Assembly (NCBI RefSeq): GCF_904066215.1
Contig: NZ_LR880474.1
Span: 3,358,871-3,422,870, forward strand
DNA: 64,000 nt
Origin: Microbacterium sp. Nx66
Lineage (GTDB): Bacteria; Actinomycetota; Actinomycetes; Actinomycetales; Microbacteriaceae
Reading direction: 5' to 3'
In this document: positions 37,903 to 46,260 of the stretch, piece by piece
Layout of the letters: each line of letters opens with the position of its first letter
Position numbering within the stretch: position 1 is the stretch's first letter
Translations under genes and position numbers: made by a program
The notes under the pieces: generated by a model
Seen by the model: only the letters and a program-made list of their open reading frames with translations
Databases searched by the model: none
What the model was told of the DNA's origin: nothing

Positions 37903-39330
37903 TCAACCGCGCGACGCCCACCACTCCCGGAGACGCTGCTCCGCGACGGCCTCGCCCAGCACACCCTCGTCGAGGCGCAGATCGAGGAGGAACCGGTACG
38001 CCTCGCCGACCTCCCGGCCCGGCTTGATGCCGAGGACCTCCTGGATGCGGTTGCCGTCGAGCTCCGGACGGATCGCGTCGAGCTCCTCCTGCTCCCGGAG
38101 CGCCGCGATCCGTGACTCGATGTCGTCGTAGGCGGCGGCGAGCCGGGCGGCCTTGCGCTTGTTCCGCGTGGTGACGTCGGCGCGCGTGAGGATGTGCAGC
38201 CGCTCCAGCAGGTCCCCGGCATCGCGGACGTAGCGGCGCACGGCGGCATCCGTCCACGCCCCCTCCGCATAGCCGAAGAACCGAAGATGCAGCTCGATCA
38301 GGGTCGCGACGGCATCGGTGGTCGCCGAGTCGAAGCGCAGCGCCTGCAGCCGCTTGCGGGCCATGCGCGCGCCGACCACGTCGTGGTGGTGGAACGTCAC
38401 CGCACCGCCCGGCTCGAGCTTGCGCGTGCGGGGTTTGCCGATGTCGTGGAGCAGAGCTGCGATCCGCAGCGGCACGTCCGGCGCCGCCCCGGGGTTCCGG
38501 GCGTGCTCGAGCGCGATGGCCTGGCTGAGCACCGTGAGGGAGTGCTCGTAGACGTCCTTGTGGTGGTGGTGCTCGTCGACCTCGAGCTTGAGAGCGCTCA
38601 CCTCGGGGAGGAACTCGTCGATGAGTCCGGTCTCCACCAGCACCCGGATGCCGCGGACGGGGTCGTCGGTCTGCATGAGGCGCACGAGCTCGGACTGCAC
38701 GCGCTCGGGGCTCACGATCTTCAGCGTCTCGCGGAGCTCGGTGATCGCCCGCTCTGTATCCTCCTCCACCGTGAAGCCGAGCTGCGCGCTGAACCGGGCG
38801 GCCCGCAGCATCCGGAGCGGGTCGTCGCCGAACGACACCCGAGGATCCGTCGGCGTCCGCAGTACCCCCGCCACGAGGTCCTCGACCCCGCCGGTCGGAT
38901 CGACGAGCTTCACCGCGGGCACCTGGAGGGCCATCGCGTTGACCGTGAAGTCGCGGCGGACCAGGTCGCCATCGATCGAGTCGCCGAACTCCACCGTCGG
39001 CTTGCGCGTCACGCCGTCGTAGCTGTCCGCCCGATAGGTCGTGATCTCGACCTGCTCGCCGCGGAGCCGGGCGCCGATGGTCCCGAAGGCGCGACCGATG
39101 TCCCAGTGCGCGGAGGCCACCGGCTTCACGATCGCGAGGATCTCGTCCGGCGACGCACTCGTCGTGAAGTCGAGGTCGTGCGTCTCCCGGCCGAGCAGCG
39201 CATCGCGCACCGGACCGCCCACGACGGCGAGCTCGAAACCGGCGGCGTCGAAGGCCTCCGCGAGGGTACGGACGACGGGATTCTCGGCGAGCGCGCCGAG
39301 ACGCGCGAGGCCGTCGGCCATGTTGAGCAT
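37903..39330 (-). CDS. cca: CCA tRNA nucleotidyltransferase
   Basis: The product has 475 residues. The nucleotidyltransferase head has VVGGPVRDALLGRETHDLDF (GGxVRD and DxD) and RDFTVNAMALQ. An RNA-binding neck follows, then an HD domain (IAALLHDIGKPRTRK). It adds or repairs the 3' CCA end of tRNAs. In mycobacteria the equivalent (Rv3907c, pcnA) lies beside the Rv3909-murJ block; here ~8 kb of other genes intervene. The start could be ATG 39330 or 39321; the first is given. Confidence 0.94.
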   Translation of the reverse strand: MLNMADGLARLGALAENPVVRTLAEAFDAAGFELAVVGGPVRDALLGRETHDLDFTTSASPDEILAIVKPVASAHWDIGRAFGTIGARLRGEQVEITTYRADSYDGVTRKPTVEFGDSIDGDLVRRDFTVNAMALQVPAVKLVDPTGGVEDLVAGVLRTPTDPRVSFGDDPLRMLRAARFSAQLGFTVEEDTERAITELRETLKIVSPERVQSELVRLMQTDDPVRGIRVLVETGLIDEFLPEVSALKLEVDEHHHHKDVYEHSLTVLSQAIALEHARNPGAAPDVPLRIAALLHDIGKPRTRKLEPGGAVTFHHHDVVGARMARKRLQALRFDSATTDAVATLIELHLRFFGYAEGAWTDAAVRRYVRDAGDLLERLHILTRADVTTRNKRKAARLAAAYDDIESRIAALREQEELDAIRPELDGNRIQEVLGIKPGREVGEAYRFLLDLRLDEGVLGEAVAEQRLREWWASRG

Positions 39331-39472
39331 GGGTTCCAGCGTACCGGCCGCCCCCTGACGCGCCCGCGTTCACCTCCCCGTCGTCTTGATGTCAGACCCC
39401 GGTCATCCGGCTCCGCTGGGCTGGGGGCGCCCCGTGCGGCTGAGCACGGACACCCACCCACGAAGGACAGAC

Positions 39473-42034
39473 ATGACCTCCCCCACCCCTGCGGTGCGGT
39501 GGCGGCGTCGCGGACTGACGTCCGTCGCGCTGCTCGCCGTGCTCGGCGGCGCCGTCGTCGCCCCCGCGGCCCTCGCCGCGCCCGACCCGGAAGTGCCGAC
39601 CGGCTCGCTCCTCACCGGCGACACCCCCTGGCACTACCTCGACGACGGCTCCGACCCGTCGCCCGCCCCGGCCGCGCTGCGCGACTGGACCCTGCCCGCG
39701 TACGACGACAGCGCCTGGAAGACCGCACCGGGCAGCTTCGGTGCCAAGAACGGCGCCCTCGCGCCGGTGGGACCGCAGACCCCGAAGACACTCCTCAACC
39801 ACTACCTCGACGGGGTGAAGGCACCGACGGTGCCGACGTACTTCTTCCGCACGACCTTCGAGCTGGAGGCCGGCGTCGCCGAGCAGGTCGCCGCCCTGCA
39901 GAGCACCGTCACCTTCGACGACGCGATCATCGTGTGGATCAACGGCGAGGAGGTCGCCCGCTACGTCGACGGCCGCATCACCGACACCACCAACGTCGAG
40001 TACGCCGGAGACTCCAACGGCGACCCCCTGACCAGCACGTTCAGCGCCGAGGGCGACCTGCTCCGCGACGGCACGAACACCATCGCCGTGTCGCTGTTCC
40101 AGGACCGCGCGTCGAGCTCCGACATCTACTTCGACATGTCGTCGCTGACCCTCGTGAAGGCCTCCGACCCCGGCACTCCCGTCGTCGCCCCGCCGACCCG
40201 CGTCATCCTCACCCCGACCGAGAAGCCGGAGGTGTCGCAGTCGTTCTCCTGGCTCGCCGGCGACGCGTCGCACACGGCAGGTCAGGTCGAGATCGGCCCC
40301 GCATCCGGTGGTGCCACCCGGACGGTCGACGCCTATGACGCCGGAGTGGTGAACGGCAACCCGAACAAGCACTTCTCGGCCACGGTCACCGACCTCACCC
40401 CGGCCACCGCGTACCGTTACCGTGTCGGCCTCCCCGGCAGCTGGAGCGACTGGCACGAGTTCCGCACCGCGGACCCGAAGGCGAGCGACTTCCAGTTCAT
40501 CTACTACGGCGACGCCCAGATCGGTCTCGACACCACCTGGCCGCGCGTCGTGAAGCAGGCAGAGGCCCACGCCCCGCGATCGATCGGCTCCGTGCACGCC
40601 GGAGACCTCATCAACACGTCCAGCAACGAGAACGAGTGGCTGAACTGGTTCAAGGGCATGGAGGATTCCGCCGTGCGCACCAACGTCATGGCCGCCCCCG
40701 GCAACCACGAGTACTCGGGGGACAAACTCCTCACCGCCTGGAAGGCCGCGTTCGAGTACCCGCACAACAACCCGTCCACGAGCTCGATCGGGGACCTCGC
40801 GAACCTGGCGAAGGGCGACTCAGAGGTGGCGCAGCAGTATCGCGCGTTCTTCGACCACTGGAGCTCGTTCGCCGCAGAGACCGCGTACTACACCGACTAC
40901 CAGGGCGTCCGTTTCATCACCCTGAACGCGACGCGCGACACGACCTTCCTCACGCCGGCCGGGCTCCCGTCCTGCACGGGCGCGGAATGCCCGTCGTCGC
41001 AGATCGGCACGCTGTGGACCCGCTTCCAGGCGGCGTGGCTCGACCTGCTGCTGCAGAACAGCCCGTCGAAGTGGAACGTCGTCACGTTCCACCAGCCGGT
41101 GTTCTCGGCGTCGGCCGGTCGTGACGAGCCGGTGCTCCGTGCCGAGTGGCTGCCCGTCTTCCAGCGCAACGACATCGACCTCGTGCTCATGGGCCACGAT
41201 CACACGTATGCCCGCGGTTTCGTGAACACGGACGCCACAGACACCGCCGGACTCACCAGGGGGCCGGTGTACGTCGTGTCGAACTCCGGCGCCAAGCACT
41301 ACGACCTGGAGACCCCGGAGAAGAACGTCTGGACCAACAACGGCGCCACCCAGGTGCTGCGCGGTCAGGGCGTGACGACCTACCAGGTGATCGATGTCTC
41401 GAAGAACCAGCTCGTCTACCGGTCGTATCTCGCCGAGAAGCAGCCGGACGCCACGACCGAGCTCCCCGTGGGCGCAGTCTACGACACGTTCACGGTGACC
41501 AAGTCCGACGCGGGCGAGAAGTGGGTCACCGAGGCCGGCGTCACCCCGCCGGTCACGGAGGAGCCGGAGCCCGAGAAGCCCGCGACCGTCGAGCTGGGCG
41601 CGTCCTCGGTCACCGCCGGCGGCACGCTCGCCGTGTCGGGCAGCGGCTTCGCGGAGGGCGCCGAGCTCGCGCTCGAGCTGCGGTCCGACCCGGTCTCGCT
41701 CGGTACGGTCAGGGCCGCGGCGGACGGCACGTTCGCGCGCACCGTCACCATCCCGGCGGGCACCCCGGCGGGTGCGCACACCCTCGCCGTGATCCTCCCC
41801 GACGGCTCAGAGGTGACGGCGTCCCTGACCGTGACCGCAGCGGCCGGCGGCGGAGCGGTCGTCCCCGGTGAGAGCGACTCGGGTGGCGCGACCGACGGCG
41901 ACCTCGCGACGACCGGTGCCGACAGCACGCCGTTCGTCATCGGCGCGGTCGTGCTGCTCGCCGCCGGCCTCGGTCTGTTCGCCCTGCGTCGCCGCCGCCG
42001 GGATGCCACGGTGGAGACGATCGAAACGGCGTAG
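39473..42034 (+). CDS. Wall-anchored metallophosphatase (purple acid phosphatase-like)
   Basis: The product has 853 residues. The signal peptide ends near AALA (~36). A beta-sandwich of the galactose-binding type (~45-220) is followed by a fibronectin-like domain (~230-325), as in purple acid phosphatases. The metallophosphatase core has IYYGDAQIG, VHAGDLIN, APGNHEYSG, VTFHQPVF and MGHDHTYAR. A bacterial Ig-like region comes next, then LATTG (811-815), a hydrophobic helix and RRRRR, a sortase signal. It probably frees phosphate at the cell surface. The start is ATG 39473 after AAGGA. Confidence 0.9.
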   Translation: MTSPTPAVRWRRRGLTSVALLAVLGGAVVAPAALAAPDPEVPTGSLLTGDTPWHYLDDGSDPSPAPAALRDWTLPAYDDSAWKTAPGSFGAKNGALAPVGPQTPKTLLNHYLDGVKAPTVPTYFFRTTFELEAGVAEQVAALQSTVTFDDAIIVWINGEEVARYVDGRITDTTNVEYAGDSNGDPLTSTFSAEGDLLRDGTNTIAVSLFQDRASSSDIYFDMSSLTLVKASDPGTPVVAPPTRVILTPTEKPEVSQSFSWLAGDASHTAGQVEIGPASGGATRTVDAYDAGVVNGNPNKHFSATVTDLTPATAYRYRVGLPGSWSDWHEFRTADPKASDFQFIYYGDAQIGLDTTWPRVVKQAEAHAPRSIGSVHAGDLINTSSNENEWLNWFKGMEDSAVRTNVMAAPGNHEYSGDKLLTAWKAAFEYPHNNPSTSSIGDLANLAKGDSEVAQQYRAFFDHWSSFAAETAYYTDYQGVRFITLNATRDTTFLTPAGLPSCTGAECPSSQIGTLWTRFQAAWLDLLLQNSPSKWNVVTFHQPVFSASAGRDEPVLRAEWLPVFQRNDIDLVLMGHDHTYARGFVNTDATDTAGLTRGPVYVVSNSGAKHYDLETPEKNVWTNNGATQVLRGQGVTTYQVIDVSKNQLVYRSYLAEKQPDATTELPVGAVYDTFTVTKSDAGEKWVTEAGVTPPVTEEPEPEKPATVELGASSVTAGGTLAVSGSGFAEGAELALELRSDPVSLGTVRAAADGTFARTVTIPAGTPAGAHTLAVILPDGSEVTASLTVTAAAGGGAVVPGESDSGGATDGDLATTGADSTPFVIGAVVLLAAGLGLFALRRRRRDATVETIETA

Positions 42035-42040
42035 CCCGTC

Positions 42041-42080
42041 AGCGGGCGTCGTCCGGGGTTCTCCCCGGGCGGCGCCCGCT
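42041..42080 (+). terminator. Nested hairpin after the phosphatase gene
   Basis: The outer stem AGCGGGCG / CGCCCGCT and inner stem CCGGGG / CCCCGG (loop TTCT) begin seven bases after the stop codon, followed by CTTCGC. A good intrinsic terminator candidate. Confidence 0.6.
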
Positions 42081-42159
42081 CTTCGCGCACGGATCCCCCA
42101 CCGATAACGGTTCAGCCTCCGTCCGCCGGTCGATCCCGCGCTCACTCTAGGCTCAAGCC

Positions 42160-42810
42160 ATGCCCCACCCCTCTCGGCTCGTGATCGCTTCCACCGCAGC
42201 TGCAGTCCTGGGCTTCGCCCTCACCGCCTGCGCGCCCGAGAGCACGGAGGGCGGTGGACCAGTGCCGTCGCCATCGCCGTCGCCATCCATCATCGCCTCT
42301 CCCCCCGCGACGCCCGCGGACCGTGTCGTCGAGATCTCGGTTGACGGCCTTTCCATCGATGACGGCCCGGTCCTCGCGTACGACGACGCCGACGGCGCCC
42401 TCGCGGCCCTCACCGATGCGTTCGGAGCGGCGCCGACGGAGGCACCCGTGGAGGGTCCGTACGGCGCCGTGTACGCCGGCTACGACTGGCCGGGAACGAA
42501 GGCCACGGTCCGCGACACCCGCATCGACCTCGTCGTGTCGGCAGACGCGCCGGGAGTGATCGTCCGGACTCCGGAGGGTATCGGCATCGGCTCGACGCGC
42601 GCTGAGGCGATGGCCGCAGGGGCCGTGGACGGGTGGGATGAGGACGGCGATGGCGTCGCCGACTACCTGAGCATCGGCGTGCGGGAAGTCCCCGGCACCT
42701 CCTCGCTCGTGAACCCCGGCGAGGTCGGTGTGGAGTACGTCGACCTCACGATGACCGGCGACATCGTGAGCCGCCTCAGCACCGGTGGCAACGACTTCAG
42801 CGACATCTGA
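42160..42810 (+). CDS. Lipoprotein of unknown function
   Basis: The product has 216 residues. The lipobox ALTAC gives lipidated Cys24. A Ser/Pro linker (PSPSPSPS) leads to a ~170-residue domain with an acidic-rich stretch WDEDGDGVADYLSIG that could be a calcium-binding loop (DxDGDG type). No family is recognised. It is monocistronic. Confidence 0.8.
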   Translation: MPHPSRLVIASTAAAVLGFALTACAPESTEGGGPVPSPSPSPSIIASPPATPADRVVEISVDGLSIDDGPVLAYDDADGALAALTDAFGAAPTEAPVEGPYGAVYAGYDWPGTKATVRDTRIDLVVSADAPGVIVRTPEGIGIGSTRAEAMAAGAVDGWDEDGDGVADYLSIGVREVPGTSSLVNPGEVGVEYVDLTMTGDIVSRLSTGGNDFSDI

Positions 42811-42840
42811 AGCACCCCACGACGCCGCCGCCCGTCCGGG

Positions 42841-42919
42841 CACAGCTTCGGAGCCGGGGCTCGACTCGCCGTCGTTCAGCCCCCACGTCGGCGTGTCGGT
42901 CGAGATGTCCGAAGCTGTG
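42841..42919. repeat. 79-nt inverted repeat between convergent genes
   Basis: Perfect 12-bp arms CACAGCTTCGGA (42841-42852) and TCCGAAGCTGTG (42908-42919) enclose a second pair, CTCGAC (42860-42865) and GTCGAG (42899-42904). It lies between the lipoprotein gene (ends 42810) and the PrsW-like gene (ends 42938), so it could act as a bidirectional terminator; its size also recalls a small palindromic element. Confidence 0.6.
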
Positions 42920-42937
42920 CACGCGATCCGCGAGGGC

Positions 42938-43786
42938 TCAGACTCCGCGACGGGTCAGCACGAGACGGAGGGTCACCGCGAGGACCGTCGACACCGCGAT
43001 CCAGCCGAGGGCCGTGCCCACGGCTGTGAAGAACGAGGCCTGATCGGTGGCGCCGGCGAGGTTCCCGTAGTTGATCGCGGCGTGGGCTCCGATGGCCACC
43101 GTGAGTCCGGCGAGCGCGACGAGCGGGCGGGACCAGGCGCGACGGGCATCCAGCGCGAGGCCGAGCGCCGCCCCGGTCCAGACGGTGAGAGCGGCATGCG
43201 TGGGGAAGGTGAGCGTGCGGACGATCCACGTCACCACGCCGTAGCCGACATCGTTCGCCGCGATGTCAGCCGCGATGGCGGAGGCGTCCTCCACCGCCGC
43301 GAAGCCCACGCCGACCAGCGCCCCGGCCATCGCGCCGAAGAGTACGCCGCGGCGCCCGACGCGCCGGGCGAGCACGAGGATGAGCAGCACCCCGAGACCC
43401 TTCCCGAGCTCCTCCACGATGGGCGTCAGCACCCACGTCGAGGGGATCGCCTCGCGCAGGATGCCCTGATCGTCGACGTACAGCGCCTGCTCGGAAGACC
43501 ACGCGCCGAGCCCGGTGGCGATGAGCACAGCAGCACCGGCGCCCCAGGCCGGCGCCAGCAGGGAGGACGTCCAGGAGCGCGAGACCCGCGGAGCGATCCA
43601 GCGCGCGGCGAACATCGTCACCGCCGCCGCGGGGAGGACGGCCACGAGACACAGGAGGAAGACGGGGCCGGACTCGACGGTGAACGGCAATATCGCCAGA
43701 GCCAGCGGGATGAGGAACACCGAGAGCACCACGGAGCGGCGCCCCCAGAACGGGACGGTTTCGGAGGGAGCGAGCGCGGAATGCAC
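42938..43786 (-). CDS. PrsW-family intramembrane metalloprotease-like protein
   Basis: The product has 282 residues with about eight helices. The motifs are PIVEELGKGLGV (EExxK), VGVGFAAVEDASA (FxxxED), FPTHAALTVWTG and IGAHAAINYG, in the order seen in PrsW/CAAX-type membrane proteases. PrsW cuts anti-sigma factors in Bacillus; the target here is unknown. The GTG at 43786 follows GGAAGGA by about nine bases; the longer frame from 43867 has no family sequence. Confidence 0.85.
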   Translation of the reverse strand: MHSALAPSETVPFWGRRSVVLSVFLIPLALAILPFTVESGPVFLLCLVAVLPAAAVTMFAARWIAPRVSRSWTSSLLAPAWGAGAAVLIATGLGAWSSEQALYVDDQGILREAIPSTWVLTPIVEELGKGLGVLLILVLARRVGRRGVLFGAMAGALVGVGFAAVEDASAIAADIAANDVGYGVVTWIVRTLTFPTHAALTVWTGAALGLALDARRAWSRPLVALAGLTVAIGAHAAINYGNLAGATDQASFFTAVGTALGWIAVSTVLAVTLRLVLTRRGV

Positions 43787-43909
43787 GCCCCGATCCTTCC
43801 AGACCGATGCCGCGACTCTCCTGGGCGCAGCCGCACTTCCGCACGAGGTCGCAGGTTCTCCCGGCAATCCGTGCGAGCTCGGTGCGAATCTGCGACCGCG
43901 TGCCGGGCC

Positions 43910-44560
43910 TCAGGCCCCGCGGGAGAACGTGATGTGGGTCACGCCGGACTCCGCGACCTCGGAGGTCACGCGATAGCCGGCCTCGAGGCCGCGCAGGTCG
44001 TCCCACAGACGGATCCCGCTGCCGGTGAGGATCGGGGTGATGCCCACGTGCAGGTCGTCGACGAGCCCCGCGCGCAGGAACTCCCGGACCGTGATCGCCC
44101 CGCCGCCGACGCGCACGTCACTCCCTCCGGCCACCGCCACCGCCTCCCGCAGCGCCTCCTCGGGGGTCGCGGTGAGGAAGCGGAAGCTCGTGCCGTTCGC
44201 GAACTCGATCGGCGGTCGCGGGGTGTGGGTGAGGACGAACACCGGAACCTCGAACGGCGGCTCCTCACCCCACCAGCCGCGCCAGTCCGGGTCGTCCGGG
44301 TTCGCGTGGAGGCCGAACATCCCGGCGCCCATGATCTCGGCACCGATGCCCTGGAAGTACTGTGCCGCGTACTTCTCGTCCACCCCGGTCGTGCCGGCGC
44401 CGCTGGTGTCGTGGAAGACGCGCTCCTGGAAGGTGCGGGTCGCGGTGTAGGCGGCGGTGAGTCGTCCCCAGTCCTCGCCGAACGGGTTCTCCGGGGTCTG
44501 ATCGGTCGTCGTGGCGAAGCCGTCAAGAGTGATGTTGAGGTCGACGCGCACGCGGGTCAT
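43910..44560 (-). CDS. Dihydrofolate reductase-like (RibD C-terminal family) protein
   Basis: The product has 216 residues. It starts MTRVRVDLNITLDGFATTTD and has GAEIMGAGMFGLHAN and DVRVGGGAITVREFLRAGLV, the family's nucleotide-binding blocks. It is a second member of the family in this window, only loosely related to the one at 30594. Substrate unknown. The ATG at 44560 has GGAGG five bases before it. Confidence 0.9.
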   Translation of the reverse strand: MTRVRVDLNITLDGFATTTDQTPENPFGEDWGRLTAAYTATRTFQERVFHDTSGAGTTGVDEKYAAQYFQGIGAEIMGAGMFGLHANPDDPDWRGWWGEEPPFEVPVFVLTHTPRPPIEFANGTSFRFLTATPEEALREAVAVAGGSDVRVGGGAITVREFLRAGLVDDLHVGITPILTGSGIRLWDDLRGLEAGYRVTSEVAESGVTHITFSRGA

Positions 44561-44667
44561 GGTGCCTCCGAAGCGGTGGGGACGGGCACCGGTCGGCGCG
44601 CCGTCCCCAGCGTCGGGCGTTCCGCGGCCGGTGTCAAGAGCGGGCCGCCGTACCGGACACCCGCGGA

Positions 44668-45138
44668 TCAGGCCTTGGGGTCGTCCGAAAGCGCCATGTG
44701 GATGATCGGATAGGGACGACCGTCACCGTCGAGCGCGCTCCGGCCCACCTCCACGAAGCCTCGGCTGCGGTAGAACCCGCGCGCGCCCGGGTTGTCCTCG
44801 TTCACATCGACCCTGGCCACGCCCTGGTGGACGACGACCTCGGCGAGCAGGGCAGAGCCCACACCGCGTCCGCGAACGGCATCGGAGACGAACAGCATCT
44901 CCAGCCCGTCGTCGTGGACGCCGGCGAACCCGACCGGAACCCCGTCCTGCTCGGCGACGGTGAGGGTCACCGCGGGGAAGTAATCGGACGCGAGGTGCGA
45001 TTCGATCCGGGCGAAGTCGGTCTCCTCCAGGAAGTCATGGGTGGCGCGAACGGCGCTGCGCCAGATCTCGACGAGTTCCGCGTACTCCTCTTCCCCCCGG
45101 CACGGCCGGATGGTGAGCGGGGAACTGCCTGCGGACAT
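44668..45138 (-). CDS. GNAT-family N-acetyltransferase
   Basis: The product has 156 residues. The acetyl-CoA-binding motif A is FVSDAVRGRGVGSALLAEVV, and NEDNPGARGFYRSRGFVEVG is motif B. Small cytoplasmic GNATs acetylate amines, amino acids or peptides; the substrate cannot be told. The ATG at 45138 (MSAGSSPLTIRP) is preferred; the upstream extension is Gly/Arg-rich. Confidence 0.9.
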   Translation of the reverse strand: MSAGSSPLTIRPCRGEEEYAELVEIWRSAVRATHDFLEETDFARIESHLASDYFPAVTLTVAEQDGVPVGFAGVHDDGLEMLFVSDAVRGRGVGSALLAEVVVHQGVARVDVNEDNPGARGFYRSRGFVEVGRSALDGDGRPYPIIHMALSDDPKA

Positions 45139-45173
45139 GCCTCCGACACTATCGGTCGGACCGCCATGCCGGA

Positions 45174-46232
45174 TCAGACCACGGGGTCGCCCTGGACCGG
45201 ACCCTCCGTGTTGGGCTTCCACCCGAGGGCCGGCGCCACGTGCTCCGCGAACGCCTCGAGCACGTGGAGGTTGTACTCCGGCCCGAGCTGGTTCGGGATC
45301 GTCAGCATGAGGGTGTCCGCGGCCATGACGGCCTCGTCCTGCCGGAGCTGCTCGATGAGCACATCGGGCTCCGCGGCGTAGGTCTTGCCGAACGTGGAGC
45401 GGAACCCGTCGATGATGCCGATCTGGTCGCCGTTCTCCTCGCTGCGCAGCCCGAAGTAGGCGCGGTCCATGTCCGACACGAGCGGGAACACGCTGCGGCT
45501 GACCGACACGCGAGGCGTCCCGGTGTGGCCGGCCTCACGGTAGGCGGAGCGGAAGAGCTCGATCTGCTCGCGCTGCAGCTCGTGGAAGGGCTGACCGGTG
45601 GCCTCCGTCACGAGCGTCGAGCTCATCATGTTGAGTCCCTTGCGGCCGGTCTCCTCGGCCGTCGCGCGCGAACCCGAGCCCCACCAGATGTGGTCGCGCA
45701 GCGTGGAGGACTGCGGTTCGATCGCGAGGTACTGTCCCGCACCCACCATCCGGGGGTCGCCGGGAGCGAGTCGCTCGCCGTCGATGGCGCGGAGGAAGAT
45801 CTCGAACTTCTCCCGTGCGAGCACGCTGCCGCGCTCCGGGTCCTCCTCGTCGCGGAAGCCGAAGGTCTCGTAGCCGCGCAGCGCCGTCTCGGGTGACCCG
45901 CGGCTCACGCCGAGCGCGATACGGCCGTCCGCGATGAGGTCGAGTGCGGCCGCCTCCTCGGCGAACTGGAACGGGTTCTCGTACCGCATGTCGATCACGC
46001 CGGTGCCGACCTCGATGCGCTCGGTGCGCGCGGCCATGGCCGTCAGCAGCGGCATCGGGGACGCCGCCTGGCGTGCCCAGTGGTGCACGCGGACGTAGGC
46101 GCCGTTGACGCCGAGCTCGTCGGCGCCCTCCGCGATCTCGATGGTCTGCTTCAGCATGTCGCCCGCCGTGCGGGTGGCCGAGCCGGGCACGTCGGCGTAG
46201 TGACCGAACGAGAGGAAACCGAAAGCCTTCAT
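45174..46232 (-). CDS. Luciferase-like flavin-dependent monooxygenase (LLM class)
   Basis: The product has 352 residues. The bacterial luciferase-like fold is shown by MKAFGFLSFGHYADVP, VRVHHWARQAASPMPLLTAM, VGTGVIDMRYENPFQFAEEA and DLIADGRIALGVSRGSP. Such enzymes use FMN or F420. The cofactor and substrate are unknown. It lies 28 bases after the methyltransferase gene and 35 before the acetyltransferase gene on the same strand, so the three may form an operon. Confidence 0.92.
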   Translation of the reverse strand: MKAFGFLSFGHYADVPGSATRTAGDMLKQTIEIAEGADELGVNGAYVRVHHWARQAASPMPLLTAMAARTERIEVGTGVIDMRYENPFQFAEEAAALDLIADGRIALGVSRGSPETALRGYETFGFRDEEDPERGSVLAREKFEIFLRAIDGERLAPGDPRMVGAGQYLAIEPQSSTLRDHIWWGSGSRATAEETGRKGLNMMSSTLVTEATGQPFHELQREQIELFRSAYREAGHTGTPRVSVSRSVFPLVSDMDRAYFGLRSEENGDQIGIIDGFRSTFGKTYAAEPDVLIEQLRQDEAVMAADTLMLTIPNQLGPEYNLHVLEAFAEHVAPALGWKPNTEGPVQGDPVV

Positions 46233-46260
46233 GGTGTATTCGAACGCATGGAAGCCGGGA

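Noticed and set aside
42160..42300. Short (CCGTCG)-type repeat in the lipoprotein linker
   Set aside because: A simple Ser-Pro linker of the kind usual after lipoboxes.
42785..44713. Plus-strand open frame of 642 codons
   Set aside because: It is antisense to the PrsW-like and DHFR-like genes, with an Arg/Glu/Gly-rich product and no motif.
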